Below are positions 32,346-44,716 of a stretch of DNA of 64,000 bases, piece by piece. The translations under genes and the position numbers were made by a program. This DNA is from Costus lasius. Lineage: Eukaryota > Streptophyta > Magnoliopsida > Zingiberales > Costaceae. Position 1 is the first letter of the stretch. The number at the start of each line of letters is the position of its first letter. The stretch lies in assembly GCA_027563935.2 (NCBI GenBank), contig CM050446.2, positions 109,472,499 to 109,536,498 of the forward strand, given 5' to 3'. The notes beneath the pieces are model-generated. The model saw only the letters and a program-made list of their open reading frames with translations. It searched no databases and was not told the DNA's origin.

Positions 32346-33165
32346 ACCTTTTGTCTAATTCATTCTCTCAAGGACTTTGCAGCACCCACCATTTCTAGTT
32401 TGCACTCGAGCATCTCACGGCCGACTATTGAAGCTAATAACTTTGAGATCAAGTCGTCCTTAGTACAGATGGCGCAACAGAATCAATTCAGTGGAGCAGC
32501 TACTGATGACCCGAACCTTCATCTTTCTATCTTTTTAGAATGTTGTAATAGTTTGTGCTCACCTTGATGCAATTAAACTAAGACTCTTCCCTTTTTCTCT
32601 CAGGGACCGAGCCAAAGCATGGCTACAATCTCTACCCTAGGGCTCCATCACGACGTGGGATCAGTTGTCGTAAGCTTTTCTATTAAAATACTTCCCACCG
32701 AGCAAAATAACTCAGCTGAGAAATCAAATTACAAATTTTGCTTTGCAAGATGAAGAGTCCCTTTATGAAGCATGAGACCAGTTCAAGGAACTACTGTGGA
32801 TGTGCCCACATCATGGTGTACAGAAATGGGTAATCATTCATACCTTTTATAGTGGCTTATTGTATCAAACAAGATTTTCTGTAAATCCTGCTGCTGGTGG
32901 GGCACTTATGAACAAGAATTATGATGAAGCTATGGATTTGATTGAGGACATAACTCTCAACCATTAGGAAAATTAAGAACACGATGGTCTGAGCCGTTCA
33001 CTGTGAAGAAAGTCTTCCCTTATGGAGCTGTTGAAATCTGGAGCCAACGAACAGAAAATTTTAAAGTGAATGGTCAACGGCTTAAACTATATTTTGAAAG
33101 TGACATCATTGAGAAAGGCGTCTCTCTAAGGATCTCTGATCCTCCACTTGCTGTAATGCTATGAC
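32346..33165 (+). pseudogene. Athila gag capsid fragment joined to integrase tail (X)
   Basis: The part 32355-32970 is a retrotransposon gag (capsid) domain, parallel to 43375-43990 (SLKDFAAPTIS, RLFPFSLRD, AWLQSLP, KYFPPSK-like, LWMCPHH-like). It runs directly into GKLRTRWSEPFTVKKVFPYG and KVNGQRLKLYFES, the usual C-terminal end of Athila pol. Protease, RT, RNase H and most of integrase are therefore deleted. Stops and one frameshift are present. It precedes the post-pol double stem-loop, as expected. Confidence 0.8.
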
Positions 33166-33175
33166 ACTCTTCTAT

Positions 33176-33222
33176 AGTCAAGCTAGTGACCTTAAAGAAG
33201 CGCTTATTAGGAGGCAACCCAA
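33176..33222 (+). other. Post-pol double stem-loop (X)
   Basis: AGTCA-AGCTAG-TGACC and TTAGG-AGGCAA-CCCAA are the decayed equivalents of 7207-7253. Each stem has one transition. Confidence 0.75.
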
Positions 33223-33354
33223 TCTTTTGTTTAAACTTTTTGTAGTTTCTTATTTATTTTTGTTACTTAGTCTTTGTAGTTTTTAAATTTTCTTTCATAT
33301 TTATCCTTATGGTACTCAGCTGATGGAAATTTTTCTGGATTTTCAGGTACCTGC

Positions 33355-33700
33355 GCGTTGTTCACAGTCATGTCCGTGCATCCATGCACGGCCGTGAAAG
33401 CCTCGTCATGTTTTTCTATGATTGTGTCGAGACGTTCACGTCTAGGGGTGTGAAGATGTACACGGTCGTGATCACTTTGAGATGAAATTTTACGCCGAAG
33501 CTTTCACGAGTTGGATCATGCAGACATGCGTGGCCGTGATGGACATATGCACTTATCGTCGAGATGTGCATGGGCGTGCTCGTGCATCCATGCGTGGCCA
33601 TGATGAGTTAGTGAAGTCAAAGATTTTCTGCGCCGAGGTTTTCACGGGTTAGGCCGTGCACGTCTTCAGGGCTGTGCACGGGTTTGCTATAAAAGTCGGG
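33355..33700 (+). promoter_or_regulatory. Promoter-like region before the env-position ORF (X)
   Basis: Several CACGGCCGTG-type palindromes, like those in the U3 part of the LTRs, are followed by TATAAAAG at 33688-33695 and a GC-rich, pyrimidine-rich leader up to the ORF. The layout copies that of an LTR promoter. A separate transcript for the downstream ORF is inference. The noncoding DNA 33223-33354 before it is T-rich. Confidence 0.4.
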
Positions 33701-34124
33701 CACTGTGCCCACCCTCTTTACAGACGCATGCAAAACCCTAGCCGCACCGCCACCTCTCCGATCCGCCACCTCTAGTGCTTGATTGACCTCCGGCCATTCT
33801 CCCTCGACTCTGTGAGGCTCTGGCAACCATTCCTTACTAATTTTTGGCACCGATTAGGGCTTCTCACCGATTTGCCGCTCCTCCTACGATTCCAGCCGCT
33901 GCCTACAGATTTGTCACCGCCAACCTCACCTCTCTACCATTGTTCTCTCCGACGACATCTCCGGCCCATCTACTCATCTCCATCAGCTTTCAGCCACCAG
34001 CTTGCCTCCTCGCAAGCAAGTCACCTCAAAGTGCCGAGCTTCCTCCTCCGGCATTGCTGCTGAATGCCAAGCTCCTGCAGTGCCGCCTACACCTTATGGT
34101 ATCCTCGGCCGTGATCCGAAGCAG

Positions 34125-35015
34125 ATGGCCAAGCTCAACCTGCTGATGCACCGGTAGGTCATCACCACCAGATTTCTCGATCACCAGACGCTCAACACCC
34201 TTGGTTTTCACAATGACGTCCAATGGCTATTTCAACACGTGGGCTGGGATTAGTTTTTCACCGTCTCCTACCCGACATACATTCCTATAGTGTTAGGGTT
34301 CTTATCTTCTATGGAATTTCATGCCAATATCCACACCGACGACGACGATGGCAGTCTATCTTTCTGGCTCAATAACACTGAGTTTGTACTTACTGTCTCT
34401 GAGCTGAACCAGATATGTGGATTTCCCACTGACGGGATATGATTGACACCAAGGGCATTTGATGCCAATATTTTCTGGGGGCTTCTCACTGGTGCCTAGC
34501 CTTTTGATACCAGGATTGCTAGAGCCACATCTCTCGGCAACCCAGTTCTCAAGTATGTGCATCGAGTCCTTGCACATACTATCTATGGCCAAGGGGAGTT
34601 CGATGGTCTTGTGCGATCTTCTGAGTTGTTATTCCTCTGGGCGATGCTGCATGAGGTTCACCTCAACACTGCCTTCTTCTTTGCTAAGTAGCTCCAGAAG
34701 GTCTCTCGGGCACCAAAGGGTGCCATTGCTCTCGGGGAACTCCTCACCCCTCTTGCTCTTGTAGTAGGGATTCAGCCCTACCAGATGGAGCAAGCCCGGG
34801 GAAACTCCCACCTTGACCTTGATTTCTGTATCTCGATGCGAATGATCATCAAGGAGGGAGGGCTCTACAGTCTACTCTTCCCCGGGAGCGATGTCAAGTT
34901 GCCACTGCCGAATCATGCACACACCGCAGTCCGTGAGCATCGGAACTGGAGGGTCGAAGCTGTTGAGGATCATGATGTTCCTCTTGAGACTGCTCCACCT
35001 TTACCCCCTTCTTAG
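34125..35015 (+). pseudogene. Athila-type ORF in env position (X), nonsense-decayed
   Basis: This copy is homologous to 1-1531 but better kept: one reading frame of 297 codons with five internal stops and no frameshift. Motifs in order are WLFQHVGWD, a GFP block, ANIFWGLLTGA, ATSLGNPVLKYVHRVLAHTIY, ELLFLWAMLHEVHLNTAFFF, GAIALGELLTPLALVVGIQP and LPLPNHAHTAVREHRNWR. Four of the stops are TAG and one TGA, as expected from C-to-T change at CAG or CGA codons. The stop after VGW(N/D) is shared with the copy at position 1. The true start may lie further upstream. This family is called ATHILA ORF-1. Its role is not known. Confidence 0.75.
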
Positions 35016-36148
35016 CAACCTACCACCCAGTTGGACCTCATGGAGACGATGATTAGGTTTGTCCGGGACGCTCAGCATGACACTCAGCTTTCCATTGCTA
35101 AAGGGCTTTCACAGCTTCACGACCTTGAAGCTGAAGTGGGATGCCAAGGATGAGTCCAGTCTTCCATCCTGGAGTCCGTACATGAGCTTCAGCAAAGGCT
35201 GTGTCAGTGCTGGGAATGAGAGGCAGCGATTTCACCATTGCTTGGTCAGCTTTTACAGTTCTAGTAGTTTTTATTCTGTTCTTAGCAGTATCGTAGTTAG
35301 TCTGTTTTTCTTTTCATGCATTGCTTTATCTTTGTATCGTAGTTTGTTTGTTTCAACACCTTAGGTGTCTTGCCCACCCCTTATTTATGATATATGCTTT
35401 GTCTTTGGAATTACATTGTTGTATGAGTACTTGAATGATTGAGATAAGAATCTTGACTATTTTAGAAGTCTACATTGGTTATAGTTTACACGCATGACTT
35501 TTTGTTTAATGTAGTTGAAAGATTTAATTAACTCAATTCGTTATTTTTTATGATCCTGAAGAGTATGTTTGTTGCTTTATCTTGACTCTGATATGCATCT
35601 CAGATGTAATGATTATTTGCTTCTTGTGTTCATAATTCTATTCTTATTATACAACTTGTCATCAGAATCAAAAATAATAACAGGGGTACCGAAGTGTTAT
35701 TGTACATGGTAAATAGCACTTGGCACCATTCTTAGCATTGACTAGTACAAAACATGACAGTGGTGCCTAAGCGATCATTCATCTAGCTTGGCACTATTCT
35801 ATTAAAAAAAAAGGCACCACATAGGTACTATGTGGCACTGTTGTTATTTTCTCATGACTTAATGTACAGCCACTTGTTTTATGAATGCTTGAGCAATGAC
35901 ATCTTATGTGTGAGATGTACTACATTAGTTTTTGGTATTGTCAACTTTGCATACTCTAATGGATTGTATTAGTAATATTTGATTTAATTTGCTTTCAATA
36001 CTTCATTGTAACTTGAGGCTTGTTGTTGACCAAATTATACCCTTGTCAAATGATATTTAGTTGATTGAGATTCCTTATTTCATTTCATTACTATGTTCTA
36101 AACAATTCAATTGCTTGAGGAAAAGCAAAATTTAAGTCCGATGTATTT
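35016..36148 (+). other. 3' noncoding region of X
   Basis: The coding tail decays by about 35250, and the rest is T-rich. Between 35690 and 35840 lie repeated GGCACTG/CAGTG words and the stem-loop CCACATAG-GTA-CTATGTGG (35817-35835). The pre-LTR stem-loop is at 36111-36128. Confidence 0.6.
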
Positions 36149-37558
36149 TGATATCATGCATATATAATATATTGTGGCTTAATTTTATTATTATTTTAGA
36201 GTAAAATGCATGCTTTGGCTCATTTATTTGCTTAAATATTTCAAGTTCTTCAGAATCTTTACTTTTCCTTGGTTTTATTGAAATGTAGGGATTTTACCCC
36301 AAAATTGGTGGACTTTGGAAGAGTTGAAGATATGGAATGACTCCTCATGATGAGACGAAGTTATATGTCAAATTTCAGATCAAACGGAGCTTTCTACACT
36401 CTTCACAGGCATGGCCGTGCATGATCTTGCTTCTCCTGACTGCATCGAGATCTTCACAGGCGTGCCCGTGTATCCATGCACGGCCGTGAAGGTGTCGGCC
36501 AAACTTTTCAGAACTTGACGAAATGTTCACGTGCACACCCGTGAACACATTCATTGCCGTGAAGAGTTATTATCCTAGAAATAAAGTTCGCCGAGGTCTT
36601 CACGGGCACGGCCGTGAAAATTTCTGCCTATTCGACACCCATTTGTTTTTTTTCTCGTTTCTTGCTATTTTTGGAGCGGAATTTGGGAAAATTTCATGGA
36701 GACCTTCCTAACTTACCCATGAACGTTTTGGGACAAGAATCATGCCATTTTGTGGGGCAGTTGAAAAGAACGAAGTGGAATAGCGACAACTAGGGTTTGG
36801 TGCTAATTTTGGCAATGAAAGGTTGTTTCGACGCGATTTCTTCCCCGTTATGACATTGGAGATCATGCTCCATGCCCTCACGACATAGATCTAGCCTTCC
36901 TTCTAGTTTGGCTAAATTTCTCTTGCAAAATCTTGTGTATTCTATGATGAAAGTTATAGCATAACTTATTTTCTGGGTTTGAGCGTAGCCCGCTGTAAGA
37001 ATGTTGATTAACAATGCTTAATTAATACATTGCTTGAGTTTATCTTTGTTCTTATTCAATTCTAAGTTGCTTGATTTCATATTTATGTACTGGCCATGCA
37101 TACATGTGTTTTAGATATTGTGGGATGGACTGAGAGGTGAACCACAACGTCGGAACCCCTTGGATTGAACTTGTAATTTTGACCACAAAAGTAGGCCGAA
37201 ATTACTCGAGGTGTTAATAATTCTTCATGGAATCCAATGGATCTGCTTAACTTAGTAAGCCACGAGAGTAGGAGACTTGAGTTAAGTTAAGTACCGGATC
37301 GTGGCCTGAGATGGAACGATCTATACACTAGGGAGAATTACCTTAAGAACTTAGATTAAACAAATTTAAACACTAGAATTATATTTCTATTATTCTTCAG
37401 TGTGGTGTAACCTAAAACCCTGATCTTTTCTCGAGATTTTTACACCCTCATTTGATCTTCGTTTGCTCTTAACTTGCTCTGATTTACTTTCTTGTATTAG
37501 GATACTAGTCATTTCCACCATTATTTGATCACGTATCCATACATTTGTGGACGCATCA
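36149..37558 (+). repeat. Athila LTR (X/F), 1410 bp
   Basis: The LTR begins TGATATCATGC and ends ACGCATCA. It is the same family as 41473-43034 and 56283-57809. CACGG/CCGTG palindromes lie at about 36404-36620. The H1 stem GATATTGTGG/CCACAACGTC (37114-37151) and H3 stem 37246-37255 with 37277-37286 have loops CACAAAAGTAG (H2) and CACGAGAGTAG (H3). It ends X on its left side and starts F on its right side. Confidence 0.85.
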
Positions 37559-37564
37559 AGTTTT

Positions 37565-37584
37565 TGACACTGTTGCCGGGGACC
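37565..37584 (+). other. Primer-binding site of F, tRNA-Asp type
   Basis: TGACACTGTTGCCGGGGACC is a slightly decayed tRNA-Asp site. The leader 37585-38257 is T-rich and about 90% or more like the leader of E. Confidence 0.75.
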
Positions 37585-38257
37585 TTAGATTTGTTAATAT
37601 TGAAATAATTGTTATTATTACTAGTTTATGCATTGTTTTTATTTTGTCTAATTTTATTTTCTATTTTTATAGGTTTTGGATTTTTACTGGCTATGACAAA
37701 AATCACAGGGCTGTGATTTCTATAATTTTTAAAGTTTTCATTATTTTTATTTTATTTGTGTTTTTCTGTAGTTCTTCTATTCTGTTAAAAATTTTAAAAA
37801 TTCTTAAAAATCTGTATATTTCAGGGAGCTACAATAATTTATGAAAAAAAAAAATTTCTACTGTCACACCCTTGTGAAAATTTTGTCATAGTGTTGTGAA
37901 TGTGTAAGCTATTTTGGTTTTTAGGGTTTTCTAGGCTTTCTAATACTCAAAAAAATTTGAAAAAAAATTACCAAAAAATTCTAAAAATTATTTCTTTTCA
38001 ATTAGTGCTAAAAAAATCTGCATCCTGAGACTTTTTGTTTTTCTGCTTCATCATCACACTCCTATGACGATTTGTCATGGGTTTATGACTCCTCAAGCTG
38101 AGAGATTTTTTCTGTTTCTTTTTGAAAAATTATGAGTTCACTCGATAAGTTTTCTGTTTGTTTATGCACAAGACTCTTAGATCTCAACAGCTTCTTCCTG
38201 TGGACTCTAACATCACAAAATCTTTTAAGTTATGTAGAAAAGCTCTAATTTGAGGGG

Positions 38258-39382
38258 ATGTCTCTGAATCACGACCCGTGGGCAACTGATAGAGGTGTGG
38301 TATACATACCACATGGTAAGTATGAAAATAATTCATGGTGCACTCTTGCAGAAAAGGTAGATTCTTTAGCTTATAAAATAAACTCTTTTAATATGCACTA
38401 TTTTATGACATCTACTTCTATTACATGTGATATTTATGGATGTTTTGATCATTATGCTTTTGAACGCCAATTAGGAATTTCTCCAAGTCCCAATTCACTA
38501 TGGTACCAAGATGATCAATATAATTTTAGATGGGAAAATCTACTAACTTCTTTTTATTAGGATAGTTCAAACCATATTTCTGAACCATACTTTAGTGATA
38601 CTAAAGAATCAAACCTAGAATCCATGTTAGAAAAATTTATGGCACACCAAAATAAGGAATTTGAAAATCTTAATGGGATGATTAAGCAACAAGGGGACAC
38701 AATTGATCAGCTTAATTCTAAGTTGGAATCTATATCTATCCATACTGAAATGTTAGAAACCCAAATTGCACGACAAGGTAGTTTACCTGAATTCGATTTG
38801 GAAACTGAGAAAATTGATTTAGAAAAGTTTCACTCTGATTCTCGTGATTCTGAAATTTATTTAGAAAAGTCCTACTATGATTTTAGTGTTAATTCTGAAT
38901 CTATTGATAAATTATTTATGATTAAATATGATAAAGGGTATAAGGAATTTAAAAATGGTTTGAAAATTGCGAACATTGATAAATCCCACTCTGATTTTGG
39001 TAATAATTCTAAAATTGATTCTTTTGATGATAAATTATTTGTGATTAAGTCTGATGAAGGGCATGAGGAACTTGAAAATCATTTGAAAATTACAAATGTT
39101 GATGAATCTCACTCTGATGTTTTACAGCTATCTACTATTCACCCTTCTATTTCATTATTTGAAATATCTACAGGGAAATTAAAAGAATTATGCATTGTTG
39201 AGGAACCAAATGTGGAACATAAAAATTATCTAGACAAACCAATACATGAATCTTTTGATCGAAGTCCTACTCTTATTGCAATTGAAGATATAAATATGAA
39301 GAAAGGACTAATGATTTTGCTTTCTAACAAATATAGGAAGATTGTAAAATATTCTTTGTATGAAATTGAAAAGTTAGTGTGA
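38258..39382 (+). pseudogene. Gag-like ORF of non-autonomous Athila, copy F (one stop)
   Basis: One frame of 374 sense codons is broken only by TAG at 38558-38560, where copy E has GAG. The zinc-knuckle region has lost two of its cysteines (CDIYG, FERQ). The coiled-coil part (MLETQIARQ) and two tandem acidic units of about 40 residues follow. The C-terminal KKGLMILLSNKYRKIVKYSL is the RT N-terminal remnant. The element is truncated right after it, at the junction with chromovirus DNA. Confidence 0.7.
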
Positions 39383-39811
39383 AATTTAAAATATTCTTTT
39401 CATAGGAGGGGCCACAGCCAAGCGAATTGGACTAAAGATGTCCCCAGCACAGGACCGAGTGAGGTCAGTTAGTGTGATAGACCCTCAGGTCTTAGGGGAG
39501 TCTTACAATGTGGATATCACGATTGGTAGTTGGCACGGTCGATGCCATGCGAAAATCCTCAAACTCGTAGATTACAAGGCTATCTTTGGCCTCAAATTGT
39601 TGGTCAAGGCAAAGATCGTTGTGATGCTACATTTGTATGGGATATAGATACACAATGAAAAATCCTCTTGTTTCGTCCCCTACATTGGCAGCATGGGGAG
39701 GAAGAAGAGAAAGAAAAGGGACTCTAGGGGAGTGCCCTTGTCAGCGAACGCCTTGGCCGCGGGGTTGTGCCATGGACACCTAACTCTTATGGCAGTCTAG
39801 GAGGAAGGCCT
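39383..39811 (+). pseudogene. Chromovirus pol fragment T1: protease region
   Basis: A GHSQANW word is followed by IGSWHGRCHAKILKLVDYKAIFGLKLL (about 39520-39605), the usual form of the C-terminal protease part before RT in Tekay/Del-type chromoviruses, with the D-Y...G....L..A layout. Frames are broken. It continues at 41237 after the inserted solo LTR. Confidence 0.6.
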
Positions 39812-41236
39812 TGATGCGTTGCATTTATATCATATTTTTTCCTATATTTTTTATGTTATTTTGTGCTTAATTATATAATTTTATATTAATTTTTAACATT
39901 TTTATCTCCTATGGTATGAAATCTTCACTTTTCTTGGTTTTTGTGAAAATACAAGCAAAAATAGATAAAAATGATGAATTTCATGAGTTTTGGAGGCCAT
40001 GGCATGATTCTCAAGGATAAGATGAAGCTGCACGTCAAATTTGAAGCGAAATAGAGGTCAGATGCAATATTCACGGTAGCACCTGTGATTCCTTCATCGG
40101 CCATGAACATCGTGCTGCACAAATGAACAGTTTTAAGCCTAAGTCCTGTATTATACAGAAACTTTCACATCCATAGCCATGACTCAATTACGGGCCGTGA
40201 ATGTCTTGGCGTACAGCAACCAGAAAGCAGTTTTATTCCCAGAAACATTCACAGCCACAGTTGTGAATGCTTCACGGCTACAACCGTGACTGCTTCACGG
40301 CTACAACATGAATGCTTCACAGCCCATGAATTCTTCTACCTAACTCGGTTTTCTTAACCAAACTTTATAGAAACCTTCCTAGATGAGGCGCCTACAGCAC
40401 GAAGAGGCGACTGGGTGATTTTTCAACGAGAAGATCATGCAAAGGACATATTTTGATGCTCCATCTTCATCTCCTGATCTAAGAGAAGGGTTATCATTAC
40501 TTTCATAGTGTCTCCTTATAATTTTATTAAGTTTTCATGTCAATTTCACAACTCTATATGTTGTATTTTATGAACATAATCGCTTAAACTTCTTTTTTTG
40601 GGATTAGGGGTGTAACCCGTTGACGTTTTATGGATTAAACTTATTGTTTTAATCTTTGTTATGAGTTTTATTGAGTTGATTTGTTAATAATTGTGTTCTA
40701 CTTCGTAATTTTACTCTAGCAAGTACTTTTACATCTTAGATATCGCGAGAAGGACCTAGAGGTGAATCGTGATGTTGGATCTATTCTTTTCAAACCTGCG
40801 AATTCAATCACCAAAGTAGGTTGCATTTGCTTGAAGAATTTTTATGATTTATCATAGAGCTTAAGGGGCCAAGGTACGATAATTATCATGAGAGTAGGGA
40901 ATTATCGTAGTTAGGTACCAAATTACGCATCAAGAGAAGGTAATCTGTACATGAGGATAAGTCCCTTCAACACTTTAATTTTCTGTACGAAGATTTATTT
41001 TATTAAATTCTAACATTTCAGTGTGATGCAACCCCGATCCTGATTCTCTCCGCATAAGTTTTCTACCCAAATCGCTCGCTTTTGCCCTCTCACACTTTTA
41101 CGTTTCCATTCAAAAACTACATTTTGATTCGTCTAGCTATAGATTAAATGTGTAATCAGTACTTGACTGCCAGATCCTCGTTGGGAATATTCTTTATTTA
41201 TTACTTCAATACAACCGTGCACTTGTGGTCGCATTA
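39812..41236 (+). repeat. Solo LTR of family B type (G)
   Basis: TGATGCGTTGC...GCATTA (the terminal ATCA is mutated) is diverged from the LTRs at 3912 and 9164. GGCCT/GGCCC on the two sides fits a decayed 5-bp duplication. H1 pairs GATATCGCGA (40739-40748) with TCGTGATGTT (40767-40776) using three G-U pairs. H3 pairs TACGATAATT (40875-40884) with AATTATCGTA (40900-40909) perfectly. No internal region follows, so it is a solo LTR inside the chromovirus. Confidence 0.82.
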
Positions 41237-41472
41237 GGCCCCTTAGGGGGGAGGGAGACTCCCTTAGCAGTCAAGAAGGTATTGAAGGAATTTGCTGACG
41301 TGATGCGTTCCGAGTTGCCAAAGCATCTCCCACCTAGGAGAGGGATCGACCATAGGATTGAGCTTGTGGCAGGATCCACTCCCCCATCCAAGGCTCCTTA
41401 TAGGATACCTCCAATAGAGTTGGCTAAGCTCCACAAACAACTCGACCATTGATGGAAGTAGGGTTTGTGCGG
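41237..41472 (+). pseudogene. Chromovirus pol fragment T2: start of RT
   Basis: VLKEFADVMRSELPKHLPPRR and GIDHRIELVAGSTPPSKAPYR are the N-terminal RT signature of chromoviruses. A TGA stop follows LDH at 41450-41452. The reading continues at 57815 across element H, since ...GFVR joins P.VSPYRALVLFQKKKDGS. Confidence 0.88.
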
Positions 41473-43034
41473 TGATATCATGCATATATATGATATATCG
41501 TGGCTTAATTTTATTATTATTTTATAGTAAAATGTATGCTTTGTCTCATTTATTTGCCTAAATGCTTTGTATTATTCAGAATCTTCACTTTTCCTTGGTT
41601 TTATTGAAATATAGGAATTTCACCCAAATATTGGTGAAATATGGAAGATCTGAAGTTATGGGACGATCCCCCATGATGAGACGAAGCTACATGTCAAATT
41701 TTAGCTCAAACGGAGTTTTCTACGCTATTACCGGGCATGGCCGTGCATTCATGCACAGCCATGCATTCATGCACGGCAGTGTATGAGCCTGCTTTCCCAG
41801 ACTGCGCTGAGCCGTTCACATGCATGCCCGTGCATCCATGCATGGTCGTGAAGGACTCTGCCGACTTTTCCAGAACTCGACGAGATGTTCACAGGCACAC
41901 CCGTTAACCTATACATGACCGTGAAGAGTTAGTTTTCCAGAAAATAAAGATCGTCGAACCGTTCCCGGGCATGGTCGTGCATCCATGTAAGGCCATGAAT
42001 GGCTCTGCCCTACACGACACCTATTCGATTTTTCGCTCGTTTCTTACTATTTCTGGAGTAGAATTTGCTGAACTTTTTACGGAGACCTTCCTAACTTAGC
42101 AACCGACAATTTGGGATTAGAATCATACGATTTCATAGAGCGGTTGAAGAGAACGAAGCGAAACGGTGACACCTAGGGTTTGATAGTGATTTTGGCGACG
42201 AATGGCTATTCTGGCGTGATTTCTTCCCCGTTTCGATGCTGAAGATCGTGCTCTATCCTCTCATGACATAGATCTAGTCCTTCCCTTGGTTTGATTGAAT
42301 TTGTTTGAGAGATTTTGATGTATTTCATGATGCATATTGTAGCGTAAACTTCTTTTCAGGGTTTGGGCGTAGCCTGCTGTAAGAATGTTGATTGTTAATG
42401 CTTGATCTTTACATTATTTAAATTTATATTTATTCTTATTCATGTATAAGATGTTTTAATCCATAATTATGTACTGGCCATACATATTTGTGTTTTAGAC
42501 GTTGTGGGAAGGACTGAGAGGTGACACAATGTCGGATCCCCTTAGACTGGACTGGTGATTTCGGCCACGAGAGTAGTCGAAATTACTCAAGGAGTAATAA
42601 TTCTTCACAGAACCCATTGGCTCTGCTTAACCCAGTAAGCCACAAGAGTAGGAGACTTGGGTAAAGTTAGATACCGAACTGTGGCCTGAGAGGGAACAAG
42701 TCTATACCTTATGAAGGATTACCTTAAGAACGTAGGTTAAATATATTTAAACATTAGCATTAACCTTCTTTCATACTTCAGTGTGGAAAAACCTAAAACC
42801 CCAATTTTCTCTCAAGATCTTTACACCCTGTTTGCTCTTTGTTTGTTTTTCACTTGCTTGATTTACTTACTTGCTTTAATTTACTTTCTCGCACTAGGAC
42901 ATTAGTCATCTCCTCTATTTGTCGATCACCTAGCTATTAATTGACTGATTAGTTAGTACTTGACACCTAGTCCCTGTGAGATCGATACTTTCTTATTGCG
43001 CGATAGACCGTGCACTTGCAGTACGCTCCTATCA
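41473..43034 (+). repeat. 5' LTR of H (1562 bp)
   Basis: The LTR is TGATATCATGC...CTATCA. CACGG/CCGTG palindromes lie at about 41728-41990. The H1 stem GACGTTGTG/CACAATGTC is 42498-42506 with 42525-42533 (one G-U). The H2 stem GATTTCG/CGAAATT is 42557-42563 with 42578-42584 around the loop CACGAGAGTAG. H3 around 42627-42665 is partly decayed. Confidence 0.88.
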
Positions 43035-43040
43035 AGTTGT

Positions 43041-43059
43041 TGGCGCCGTTGCCGGGGAC
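43041..43059 (+). other. Primer-binding site of H, tRNA-Asp type, intact
   Basis: TGGCGCCGTTGCCGGGGAC starts 6 bp after the LTR end. The short leader to 43217 is T-rich. Confidence 0.88.
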
Positions 43060-43217
43060 TAGGTTTGCCAATATTAACACAATTAGGAAATTGATATACT
43101 AGCTTTAGTTAAATTTCTTCTTGTTTTTATTTTTGTTTATTTGCTTTATAGTTACTTTTAGTTACTTTTTTTTTTAGTTGTAATTTTTTTATTTGGTGTC
43201 GGTGCTGCTAACCTCTT

Positions 43218-44716
43218 TTGTCAAGGTACTTGTTTATGCTCAGGAACACTCTTCGGACAGGGAAACTTGTACCTGTAGACCCGGAGATAGAGCAAACCTT
43301 TTGTCTGATTCGTAGAAACTTGAAGAGACTAAAACTTTCAGGAGAATTTACAAATAGTCTGACCATGGAAGCAAATGTGAACCACTCTCTTAAAGACTTT
43401 GCAGCACCCACCATCTCTGGTGTGCACTCGAGCATTTCACGACCGGCTATCGAAGCTAACAACTTCGAAATCAAGCCATCTCTAGTGCAGATGGTGCAAC
43501 AAAACCAATTCAGTGGAGCAGCTACAAAAGACCCGAACCTTCATCTCTCTATATTTTTAAAATGCTGTGACACTTTAAAAATTAATGGTGCTCCCCCTGA
43601 TGCTATAAAACTGAGACTCTTTCCTTTTTCTCTTAGGGACCAAGCCAGAGCGTGGTTACAATCTCTACCGCAAGGCTCCATCACGTCATGGGATCAGCTA
43701 TCACAGGCCTTCCTATCAAAATACTTCCCACTGAGCAAAATGGCCCAACTGAGAAATCAAATTACAAACTTTGCTCAGCGAGATGGAGAGTCCTTCTATG
43801 AAGCTTGGGACCGGTTCAAGGAATTACTGAGGATGTGCCCACATCACAGTCTATAGAAATGGGTAATCATACATACTTTTAATAGTGGTTTACTATATCA
43901 GACTAGACTTTCTGTAGATGCTACTGTTGGTGGGGCACTTGTGAATAAAAATTATGATGATGCTATGAAATTAATTGAAGACATGGCCCTCAACTATTAC
44001 TAGTGGTCAGGAGAGAAGAGCCAGCCAGTATAAAATTCAGGGAAGTATGATCTGAACATAATTAATTCCTAGGTAGCAAAAGTAGATTCACTTTCATCCA
44101 AAATTGATTCTATAAATGTTTCTACTTCTAACGCTGTGACTTGTGATGTTTGTGGAGTGTCAGGATATGCTGCTGATGATTGCTATATTTTGAGCATTCC
44201 ATCTGAATAAATCAATGCTATCGGGAACTTCAGAAATCAGAACGATCCCTATGCGAGCACGTACAACCTAGGATGGAGAAATCACTTGAATTTCTCCTGC
44301 AGGCTTAACCAAAGGAAAGTCCCTCCTACAAATTTCTCTAATCCAAATTCTTCTTCTAATTTCAGACCTCCTCTCGGAAACATCCATTTGCCAACCAAAG
44401 ATAGCTAGACCCTCCTCATAGGTTGAGATTAGAATTGATGATTGAGAACTTCATGGCGAATTAGATGAAGCAAAATGATAGCATGAATGAGCATATTCGC
44501 TAGCTGAATTTGAAGGTGGATTCTATGGCCACACATTCAAAAATGTTGGAGACAGATTATTCAGTTCGCTCAGCATACCAGTTCTTCTACTAGAGCCGCG
44601 GGTATGCTTTCAGCTCAACCTGAAGCAAATCCAAGGGAGCACTGCAATGCGATTATGACATGCAGTGGAGAGCAATTGGCCGACCCCAAGATGGATGTTA
44701 GTGATGATGCTGTCAG
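43218..44716 (+). pseudogene. Athila gag of H, 5' part up to the Copia insertion
   Basis: The first ORF (43218-43856, 212 aa) holds the capsid domain typical of plant gypsy gag, with RLFPFSLRDQARAWLQSLP, FLSKYFPLSKMAQLRNQI and FYEAWDRFKELLRMCPHH. The stop is TAG where Q is usual. After it come FNSGL-like remains, a zinc knuckle with H changed to Y (CDVCGVSGYAADDC, about 44142-44183) and REHCNAIMTCSGEQL near the insertion point. Several stops make it inactive. It continues at 53815. Confidence 0.85.
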
